The notes under the pieces are model-generated. The model was not told the DNA's origin. It was given only the letters and a program-made list of their open reading frames with translations, and searched no databases. Shown here piece after piece: positions 1-7,300 of a stretch of DNA of 14,633 nt. The position numbers and the translations under genes are program-made. How positions within the stretch are numbered: position 1 is the stretch's first letter; each line of letters begins with the position of its first letter. Origin of the DNA: Ramicandelaber brevisporus (Eukaryota; Kickxellomycota; Ramicandelaberales; Ramicandelaberaceae); assembly GCA_025201865.1 (NCBI GenBank), contig MU603215.1:1-14633 (forward strand), read 5' to 3'.

Positions 1-9
1 AAGCAAGCG

Positions 10-912
10 ATGTCGACAAACATCAAGGATTACTTGATCGCTAACTTATCACGCGAGGTTGACGCGCAGCTGGACGTAGAGCGTACTCGTTCTGCTTCTT
101 TGCGTCAAGCTCTCAACAGTTCACTGTCCACTTCTCAGCAACAGCCTGTTCAAAGCTGCACTCCACTTGAATACAGCGTTTTTGTCGAGCGCTTGCTACA
201 ATCAACAACAGATCCCGGCGCTGTTGTTCGTGATGAGCTGCTTCCTCCTCATGGTCTCGAAGGATTGACAACTCTTCAGTCGTTAATATCAAGCACTGAA
301 CAACTGGAATCGGGCATTGGAAGATTAGAAGAAGAGCTGAGGCAGGCTAGAGCGAGATTGGCTGCGGACCAGAGAACCTTGGCAGAAGTGAATGAGCTTG
401 GCCAGGTGCTGAGTCGACGAGCAGCAGATGCCATAGCAACAGCAGAGACGGCATCACAGCAAAGCGAAGGACTGCCGACGAGGTCGCAGCAAGAATTGGC
501 ATTACAAAGGCAAACTGCCGATTTGAAGGCAAAGATGGCACGAACCAGTCAGTTTAATGTGAAGATCATGCGAGAATTGATGGCCTTTCTCGATACGCAT
601 TATCCACCCGTCACTATCACTGTCATTCCCGAATCGTCGGCAAATGGGTCGAATAAGTCCAAATCAAAGCGCCGCAAGTCAAATAACAGCGACGCAGATG
701 ACGAAGAAACTGAGCTGGTCGTTTCAATGAAGGATGTGCTTGAGGATTTGATGAACACTCGCGTTACTCGGCAGGATGATCCCTTCGTTCACATTCCTTA
801 CGCTAATCACCCCAAATTTGCACCACAAATTGCATTGCTTTTGCGAGCTGGCATCGCATATCGACATCCTGATCACCCTCTTAAAATGGCTTTAACTGAC
901 TTTAGGCTCTAA
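10..912 (+). CDS. CENPK: Centromere protein K (CENP-K / Sim4-like), inner kinetochore subunit
   Basis: CENP-K is a subunit of the CENP-H/I/K/M group of the constitutive centromere-associated network, which links CENP-A chromatin to the outer kinetochore. The 300-residue frame has a long predicted coiled coil at about residues 82-195, rich in Glu, Arg, Leu and Ala. A short hydrophobic helix ending in HYPP (193-200) and a basic patch (215-223) follow. The last 60 residues carry the family signature: a VLEDLMN helix (243-249), DDPFV (256-260), and LLLRAGIAYRHPDHP (276-290). The human protein, as I remember it, has LLLRNGIALRHPEDP at the same place, and the human helix, acidic-aromatic and Lys-rich segments fall in the same order. 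Human CENP-K is 269 aa, so this length fits. The frame stays open through the nine bases before the ATG to the window edge, so the start could lie further upstream. No alignment was run. Confidence 0.8.
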   Translation: MSTNIKDYLIANLSREVDAQLDVERTRSASLRQALNSSLSTSQQQPVQSCTPLEYSVFVERLLQSTTDPGAVVRDELLPPHGLEGLTTLQSLISSTEQLESGIGRLEEELRQARARLAADQRTLAEVNELGQVLSRRAADAIATAETASQQSEGLPTRSQQELALQRQTADLKAKMARTSQFNVKIMRELMAFLDTHYPPVTITVIPESSANGSNKSKSKRRKSNNSDADDEETELVVSMKDVLEDLMNTRVTRQDDPFVHIPYANHPKFAPQIALLLRAGIAYRHPDHPLKMALTDFRL

Positions 913-975
913 ATTCTAAACTAGTAAAATTGTTTTTTTTTTAGTCAATTATAATAAGCGGTGGATTCTTGCCAC
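913..975. terminator. Shared 3' flank between convergent CENP-K and tryptophan synthase genes
   Basis: Only 63 bases separate the two facing stop codons. The stretch is AT-rich, with a run of ten T at about 931-942 and ATAATAAG near 949-956. The T run reads as an A run on the minus strand. Both genes probably use AT-rich cleavage and polyadenylation signals here, and their 3' ends almost certainly overlap. No canonical AATAAA is present on either strand. Confidence 0.45.
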
Positions 976-3120
976 TTAAACGGACGGGTCGCTCTCGAAG
1001 CGCAAGTCCCATCCAATCTGTGGGCCGAGAGTTGGAAGCACCTCGGCAACAGTGTGCACATCCTTGTCACCACGACCGCTCAGGCAAATGACCAGATCCT
1101 TGTCCTTTGGCATCGTCTTGGCAATCTCCGTCGCGGCAACTACAGCGTGCGATGACTCAAGCGCGGGAATGATGCCCTCGAGCTGGGTGAGTAGCTTGAA
1201 TCCGGCAAGGGCTTGGGCATCAGTGACCGAAATGTATTTGGCGCGACCAATGCCGTGCAGGTGAGCGTGCTCAGGGCCAACACCAGGGTAGTCGAGGCCG
1301 GCAGACACGCTGTGGGTCTCGAGAATCTGGCCCTTTTCATCCTGCAGAAGATGAGTGCGAGCACCGTGGAACACGCCAACAGAGCCGGCGCCAATGGTGG
1401 CAGAGTGCTTGCCAGTCTCGACGCCAGAGCCAGCAGCTTCGACACCAACCATTTCCACGCTCGTGTCGTTGACGAACGGATAGAACATGCCGATGGCGTT
1501 ACTGCCGCCGCCAACACAGGCGACAACAGTGTCAGGCAGTTTCCCGGCCTGCTTGAGCATCTGCGCACGGGTTTCCTTGCCAATCACGCACTGGAAGTCG
1601 CGAACAAGACGCGGGAATGGATGTGGCCCGATTGCAGAACCAACCAAGTAGTGCGTGGAGTCGACATTGGTGACCCAGTCGCGCATGGCTTCGTTCACAG
1701 CATCCTTGAGGGTTTGCGCGCCAGATTTCACGGACACGACCTTGGCACCCAGCATGCGCATGCGGAAGACGTTGAGAGCCTGACGGCGAACATCCTCGGC
1801 ACCCATGTACACGATGCACTCAAGGCCAAACTTGGCACAGACAGTCGCAGTAGCCACGCCGTGTTGGCCAGCACCCGTCTCGGCAATGATACGGCGCTTG
1901 CCTAAACGCTGAGCTAGCAGGATCTGGCCGATGGCGTTGTTGATCTTGTGCGAGCCAGTGTGGTTCAAGTCTTCACGCTTGAGCCAGATACGAGCGCCAC
2001 TGCAGTGCTCAGTCAGACGAGAAGCAAACTGGAGCTTGGACTCGCGGCCAGTAAAGTCGTAGAGGTCCTGGAACTGCTTCCAGAAGGCTGGATCAGCGCT
2101 GGCGTCAATGTAAGCGCGCTCCAGCTGCTGAAGGCACTCGAACAGAGCCTCAGGCACGTACTGGCCGCCGAATGGACCGTACCAGGCAGAAAGCTTCTCG
2201 GCTTCGGGAATAACCACGGCAGAGTTGGAGGAGCCAACTTCGGGCTGCTCCATTGCCGCTGGACTCGGTGAGTTGTACGGGGCGGAGGGTGAGCGAGACG
2301 CGTTGACGCCATCTGGGCCAATCTTCGAGCGGCCACACACGGCAGCGCAGTACTGCTGGACATCCTCGACGCGCGACTCCTTGGTGGACTCGGCGAGCAC
2401 GGTAATGATGCGGCTGCCAATGACAACACCGTCGGCATGGTCGCCAACCAGCTTGAAATGGTCGCGAGTGCTGACACCAAAGCCCACAGCCAGTGGAAGC
2501 TCGGTGTACTGGCGGACGCGAGCCAGCAGCGCCGGTAGAGCATTGTTCACAGACTGCTGAGCACCAGTAACGCCGAGGCGGCTCACGACATAGATGAACG
2601 AGTCGGCAACCTCGTTGGCCAGGTACTTGATGCGAGCGTCTGTGGTGCTTGGGGCAACAAGCGGGACGTAGCTCAGCTCGTTTTGGATGCAGTTGGCACG
2701 GAACTCGCCGGCTTCCTCTGGTGGCAAGTCGACGACTATAAAGCCATCAATGCCAATCTCGCGGCACTTGGCGGTCAGCTTGGCCTCGCCGTAGCTCAAG
2801 AAGGCGTTGTAGTAGCCCATGAACAAGACGGGAACGGTCAGACCTTGGGCACGAGCGTCGGCAACGAAACCAAGGCAGGCTTCGATATCGACGCCGTTCT
2901 TGAGCGCAGCAAAGTTGGCAACCTGGATCGTTGGGCCGTCGGCAAGAGGGTCGGTGAATGGGATGCCGAGCTCGATGATATCAGCACCGCCCGCCTGCAT
3001 AGCCAGCAGAGTTGGGACGGTATCGTCGGCGTCGGGATAGCCGGCGGTCACGTATGTGACGAAGGCTGGGCGGTTGGCGCGCTTGCACTCGGCGAAAACG
3101 GCAGAGATCTTCTTTGACAT
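976..3120 (-). CDS. TRP5: Tryptophan synthase, fused alpha and beta domains
   Basis: This cytosolic bifunctional enzyme makes the last step of tryptophan synthesis. The alpha domain cleaves indole-3-glycerol phosphate to indole, and the PLP-dependent beta domain joins indole to serine. The frame is 714 aa, close to yeast Trp5 (707 aa). Alpha domain (about 1-245): catalytic Glu50 in IIELGIPF and Asp61 in DPLADG, then GYYN (102-105) and the phosphate-binding GFGVS and GVVIGS segments. Linker (about 246-305): Ser/Pro/Ala-rich and little conserved. Beta domain (about 306-700): PLP lysine K392 in HTGSHKINN, catalytic Glu414 in ETGAGQHG, the PLP phosphate loop GGGSNA (537-542), and Ser681 in SGRGDKD. 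The C-terminal GWDLRF is typical of fungal enzymes. All key residues I can place are present, so the enzyme should be active. Regulation is probably by a Gcn4-type factor, given the site 177 bases upstream of the ATG. Confidence 0.97.
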   Translation of the reverse strand: MSKKISAVFAECKRANRPAFVTYVTAGYPDADDTVPTLLAMQAGGADIIELGIPFTDPLADGPTIQVANFAALKNGVDIEACLGFVADARAQGLTVPVLFMGYYNAFLSYGEAKLTAKCREIGIDGFIVVDLPPEEAGEFRANCIQNELSYVPLVAPSTTDARIKYLANEVADSFIYVVSRLGVTGAQQSVNNALPALLARVRQYTELPLAVGFGVSTRDHFKLVGDHADGVVIGSRIITVLAESTKESRVEDVQQYCAAVCGRSKIGPDGVNASRSPSAPYNSPSPAAMEQPEVGSSNSAVVIPEAEKLSAWYGPFGGQYVPEALFECLQQLERAYIDASADPAFWKQFQDLYDFTGRESKLQFASRLTEHCSGARIWLKREDLNHTGSHKINNAIGQILLAQRLGKRRIIAETGAGQHGVATATVCAKFGLECIVYMGAEDVRRQALNVFRMRMLGAKVVSVKSGAQTLKDAVNEAMRDWVTNVDSTHYLVGSAIGPHPFPRLVRDFQCVIGKETRAQMLKQAGKLPDTVVACVGGGSNAIGMFYPFVNDTSVEMVGVEAAGSGVETGKHSATIGAGSVGVFHGARTHLLQDEKGQILETHSVSAGLDYPGVGPEHAHLHGIGRAKYISVTDAQALAGFKLLTQLEGIIPALESSHAVVAATEIAKTMPKDKDLVICLSGRGDKDVHTVAEVLPTLGPQIGWDLRFESDPSV

Positions 3121-3267
3121 GACTACGTTTATATAGCTGCGAGAGCGTGCGTATGGCTGTCAATAACCGGGAGGAGGGAGGAGGAGAAGGTTGTTCAAAA
3201 AAGTTAATGGTGAGATCAAGAGATGGACACGAAACAGATTAAAAACGAAGCATGCCCACGAAGGTTA

Positions 3268-3275
3268 TTTTTATA
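3268..3275 (-). promoter_or_regulatory. Candidate TATA box of tryptophan synthase
   Basis: The minus strand reads TATAAAAA here, 148-155 bases upstream of the tryptophan synthase ATG. That spacing would leave a leader of roughly 50-110 bases. A second match, TATATAAA at 3128-3135, lies only 7 bases before the ATG and is too close to serve this start codon. Confidence 0.5.
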
Positions 3276-3296
3276 GTGGTGCGATACGGATGTGGT

Positions 3297-3303
3297 TGAG
3301 TCA
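3297..3303 (-). promoter_or_regulatory. Gcn4/Cpc1 (AP-1 type) binding site upstream of tryptophan synthase
   Basis: A perfect TGAGTCA heptamer, read TGACTCA in the direction of the gene, lies 177 bases upstream of the tryptophan synthase ATG and 21 bases behind the TATAAAAA box. The flanks match the two sites upstream of eIF2 gamma: all three read CTCRTGACTCAA towards the gene. A CCAAT on the minus strand at 3315-3319 sits beside it. Gcn4-type factors are known to activate fungal amino-acid biosynthesis genes, tryptophan genes included, through this heptamer. Binding in this organism is inferred. Confidence 0.6.
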
Positions 3304-3382
3304 CGAGCGCTGGGATTGGACCAAGATAGCCGGGTCTTTCGGTATTTGGTCATCAACCTTGGGTTCCTGATGTGACTTGGAT

Positions 3383-3414
<32 letters not shown>

Positions 3415-3525
3415 AGATATAACAGCTTGGTCAGCCTTGACATCGGCAGAAGTAGTAACAGCAATGGGTTGTTTGGCTGCTTGGGCCTGAGCTTGACGAC
3501 GCTTGTTCATACAAATTGCACACAT
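3301..3525 (-). CDS. Doubtful 74-residue poly-Q mini-ORF
   Basis: The frame opens at an ATG with MCAICMNKRR, continues through an Ala/Gln-rich stretch, an 11-residue glutamine run (encoded by 3383-3415) and a polar tail ending in QSQRS. I do not recognise it. Points for coding: the Gln run mixes CAA and CAG, as in the clearly coded runs of the Nst1-like gene, and a GTGAGT (3713-3718) and an AG (near 3528) could bound a 5'-leader intron of about 190 bases. Points against: it is short and low-complexity, has no recognisable domain, and its stop codon lies inside the Gcn4-type site of the next gene. It could also be non-coding promoter sequence. Confidence 0.25.
3383..3415. repeat. CAA/CAG trinucleotide repeat, 11 units
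   Basis: Eleven TTG/CTG triplets on the plus strand (CAA/CAG on the minus) form an imperfect microsatellite in the intergenic region. It encodes the Gln run of the mini-ORF if that is translated. The mixed units suggest it is older and more stable than a pure CAG tract. Confidence 0.85.
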
Positions 3526-3836
3526 TGCTCGAGTTTGAGTTTGAGTTTGATTATGAAAGCAAAAGAATAGAAAGAGCAACAGAGGACGGAAGATACACTA
3601 ACGGAGAGAAGCAAAAGGGGGCTGGTCGATCTCTGTTTTGCACCGATGAGGTAGTCGGTGTTCATCCACATTCGGCTGTCTGTCGACATGTGGATTGAAC
3701 TGCATGCAGAATACTCACAATGTCAAGTGATTCCAATCGATAACAGAGACGACAACACCAACCTTAAAAAGGTAAACCAACCACTAAATTGAGTTTGCTT
3801 TAGTTTCTTGTGCTTAGTACAAAGGATGTGCATGTA

Positions 3837-3907
3837 TTCTCGAAGAAGTCGAGAAGTGTGTTCTCGAAGAAGCTGAGTGTCTGTCCGTCCGTCAGCTTCT
3901 TTGAGAA
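3837..3907. promoter_or_regulatory. Heat-shock-element-like cluster with inverted repeat
   Basis: The 12-mer TTCTCGAAGAAG occurs twice (3837-3848 and 3861-3872), 24 bases apart. Each copy contains the TTCnnGAA core of a heat-shock element. The second copy begins a 16-base arm (3861-3876) that is repeated inverted at 3892-3907 with a single mismatch, around a 15-base loop containing CTGTCCGTCCGT. A further AGAAG lies between the copies at 3852-3856. Heat-shock factors bind arrays of alternating nGAAn and nTTCn units, and some natural elements have gaps. The array here is not a perfect three-unit element, so Hsf binding is inferred. It lies 430-500 bases upstream of the Nst1-like ATG and about 720-790 from tryptophan synthase. 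Confidence 0.4.
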
Positions 3908-4337
3908 GTCATGTCGACTCGAACATGTGCAATCCCAACTTCTGGGTCGTTAATCCTCCTTCCTCGAACATATTCACACGACTTTTTTGCCGAATAAAAA
4001 AGAAACGTTCAGACATAAACGTGCTCTTTTGTGATTACAACAGCGTGAACAGCTCCACTTTGCTTCTGCCGGCGACACAACGGGAGACCAATACTACTAC
4101 TACTGCGAGTACAGCTACCACGACCGCTGCGGCCACGATAGCACGAGCTGGTTCGGAAGCATACGCTGTAGTTTGATCATCCGTTTGTACTTGGCTGCAT
4201 CGCTGAGCTTTTTGTTCCCTCTTGTTTTTCTCTTCTGTTCTATTCCATTCTTATTGCGACTGCAAGGATCGAGCCTTTGGATTGACTTTTGAACAGGCAA
4301 AGCAGCGGTCAATCGAGTGCTGCAGTTGTTGTTTTCA

Positions 4338-7300
4338 ATGTCAGCGACAGCAGAAGGATCTGAACCAATTGAGCAACGCAAAGTTCGTACAGCTGTCGGC
4401 CACAAGAATAGTCGACTTGCACAGGCTCTCAAGGCCGCTAACTTGGCTTCTGCCTCTGCTTCCACTTCTACTTCTGCTTCCGCTTCTTCCACTAGCCAGC
4501 CCAGCTCGCCTGTCTCGACTCTTTCTGCTGCTTCTGGCAGCAGTGGCTCCGCAACAGGCAAGCGCTCACTGTCAGCATCCATTCAGACAGACTCTGTGAC
4601 GTCTGGTTCTAACAAGCCATCAGCATCAGGATTGCATTCAAACGGACCAGCAGCCAGTGTCAATAACTTGAATAACATGAGCAACGAAGAGATACTGGAG
4701 AGTCTGCGTCAGCAGTTCAGCACTCTGTTTGCAGATATTAGTGGAGGAGCAGCATTCACTACAGTTGCAGCATCTGGAGGCACAGCGACAGCAGTCGGGT
4801 CACTAACCGATCAGTCAGGCAACAGCATTGGTAACATCACACTATCCACTGCAACCATGCCGACCACAATGGGTCCTGCTCCTCCTCCTGGCTCTAATAG
4901 CTCAGGCACCACTGCCACAATCACCACAGCAGGCGGCACTACAATCACAACTGGCCCCGAATTTGCAAAGGCTATGTTGCGTTCATTGTCTTCCCTCTCT
5001 GCAGCAGGTACTAGTGGCGGTGCTGGTGGCAGTGGCAGCGGTGCTGGTGGTGGTAGTGGTGGTGGACAACTGACATCAAAGCCAGGCTCAGCTTCAGCTT
5101 CAGGTGTATTGAGTTTCACTGCTAGTGGCTCACCCACTGGAAATCAAGTCATGGTGTTTGGTACATCTCCCACATCCGATCAGAGCAAGCCATCATCAAC
5201 AACGTCAACAACAGCAGCAACTGCAGCAACTGCAGCAACCAGCACAGCTGCATCCAAACAGACGCCTGTAGCAGCAGCGACTCAGTCAGCCAAGTCTACT
5301 GCTGCGAATACTGCTAGTTCAAAGACTGGCAGTTCAGCAAGCTCAGCAAGTCAGTCAGGGCAGCGCAGCCAGACATCCAGCATGTCAATGATTGCAACAG
5401 GCAGTGGAGGCACTCGTGCCAGTCTTGCATCTGCTCGCAATACCAACAAGTCCTCATCGTCATCCTCTAATAGTGGAAAGAATAGCAGCGAGGAGGCGAT
5501 TGCAGCAAATGTCACATCAATTGCAGAAGGTGTTTTGGGTAAAATATTTAGCGAGCTATTAAAAGACACTAAACTGGTGGATCGTCTAAATGAAGCTGCG
5601 GCTGCGGCTGCGGCGGCTGCTGCAAATAATAGCCAATCAGGTCATGACAAGTCTGGCAAATCATCCACTGGCTCTCGCTCAGCTTCAACTGGTGCAGCTT
5701 CTGGTAGCAATATTAGTGCAGGTAAATTGACAGCACAGGAACTGGCTTCAATGATGACAGAGCTGAGTGCGTCACATCGATGCAACAACCCAAATCATCA
5801 TCATTGCATGGCCTTCATGAATGCAGCTCATGGTAACCACCCATCATCCATTTATACTGGTGATGATGAGGATGATGATGATGAAGACGATGATGATGAT
5901 GAATATGACGAAGAAGATGATGAAGAGACTGATGGAGAATTTGACGAAGAGGAGTACGATGAAGATGAAGATGAAGATGATGAGGATTATGATGATGAAG
6001 ATGATGAAGATGAAGATGAAGAGTCTGTTGATGGACGAGGTGTCAGTGTTAATCCAGATTCTACTGAAGCCATGATGCGTTCAGTTAGAGTTGGTCATTT
6101 AACAGATGTTTATGAACGCTATCTCAAACACATTAACTCTTCATCCTCTGATGGTAAAGTCATTAGTAATAATAACAGTAATAATAATCAGTCAGCTTCT
6201 GCCGCTTTGCCAACTTCCACTACTACTAACACAGCACCAGTGACTACTAATGGATCTACTCGTAAACATTCAGCTCGCCACAGACGTCGTTCCTCATTGG
6301 CTGATGGATTTGATGATGAAGAATACGATCGAGATCCTGATGATAATGGAAATAATAATAACAATGAGAATGATTATGGAAACCAGCCTGACGATTATGA
6401 CGATGAAGAAGAAGATGATGATGGCAACTATGATGACGAGGATGATGAAGATGAAGATGGAGATGATGATTATTCTGGAGAGGATAATGATGATAGTGGA
6501 GAGGATGGCAATAATAATAGCAATAATAATAAAAAACACATTGAGGATGGAGAAGGAGATGATTTGGATGAAGAAGAATTGGCATCATACCCATCATTAT
6601 ATGAGACATTGAAATTAGAAATGGATGCGGACAATGTGTATACAGTTAGTGAAGATCCAGTGTCATTGGCATCTACAAATAGTAACAGTGGCTGGAAGGA
6701 ATTATTGACATTGAAATTGGACAAGAGAATGACAGATGCAGAGGTAATTGTTTCACTATCCAAGGACCCCAGATTTGCAAGATCATTAGCTCAAATGCTG
6801 AAGGTTAGTTTAAAGCAGGTTGTTCAGCAGATATTCCAATCGGCTCAGCTGTCTGCTTTATCTCCAAAAGTAGTCGATGTTTATCATAGATTGGTTCATT
6901 TGCAAATGCTGAATGCACAAAAGGCCATTCACTCGTCCAGACAGAACAGCACAAATCCATCGATAACAATGACTTCACCCGCAATGTCTGCTATCGATTT
7001 AACCAAGATACCTGAAGCAGTTAAACGTCCAGATGGACTGATGGAATGTCAGGTGTGTTATAATACATTGCTACAATTGGTTACAGACTCTACTTTTGAA
7101 CACTTCCATACCTGGTCTGCAAGAGATCCAGCTGCAGTTGAAGCATTAATGAAGGCATCCACTATGGACTCTGACAGCAGCAATAGTAATAATGATTATA
7201 TTGGCAATGATATGATTAATGGACCAAGTATCAAAGCACTGTTATCAGATGAATCACATCCAATGCTGCGTGAAATTGGAAACTCAGTTTGCAGTGAAAT

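Larger units (their letters stand above)
3121..4337. other. 1.2-kb divergent intergenic region
   Basis: This region separates the ATGs of tryptophan synthase (minus) and the Nst1-like gene (plus). From left to right it holds the tryptophan synthase leader and promoter (about 3121-3320), a poly-Q mini-ORF (3301-3525, minus), a (GAGTTT)3 run at about 3530-3548, a GTGAGT on the minus strand at 3713-3718 that could be a 5' splice site, a heat-shock-element-like inverted repeat (3837-3907), an AATAAAAAAG run near 3993-4002, and a pyrimidine-rich tract (about 4207-4250). Two plus-strand ATG frames precede the Nst1-like gene: 3911-3997 (28 codons) and 3925-4176 (83 codons, Thr/Ala-rich at the end). 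Neither resembles a known protein. If the Nst1-like transcript starts before 3911 these would be upstream ORFs. From 4177 to 4337 there is no plus-strand ATG. Confidence 0.6.

Noticed and set aside
1153-1159. TGACTCA heptamer inside tryptophan synthase
   Set aside because: It lies within conserved coding sequence near the 3' end of the gene and lacks the full 12-base context shared by the three intergenic copies.
1213-1905. Long open frame (230 codons) on the plus strand opposite tryptophan synthase
   Set aside because: It is a shadow of the strongly biased codon use of the real gene. Its translation resembles no family and the opposite strand is clearly coding.
3128-3135. TATATAAA next to the tryptophan synthase ATG as its TATA box
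   Set aside because: It is 7 bases from the ATG, so transcription driven by it would start inside the coding region and lose the alpha-domain start. The TATAAAAA at 3268 fits better.
3877-4176. Plus-strand frame of up to 99 codons ahead of the Nst1-like gene
   Set aside because: The listed start is GTG. From the ATG at 3925 it has 83 codons, ends in Thr/Ala low complexity and is in another frame from the Nst1-like gene, without a clear splice site. It is kept only as a possible upstream ORF.
4317-4337. Seven extra codons at the front of the Nst1-like frame
   Set aside because: The extension begins with GTG, not ATG. The first true ATG of the frame is at 4338, so the protein is 2653 aa, not 2660.
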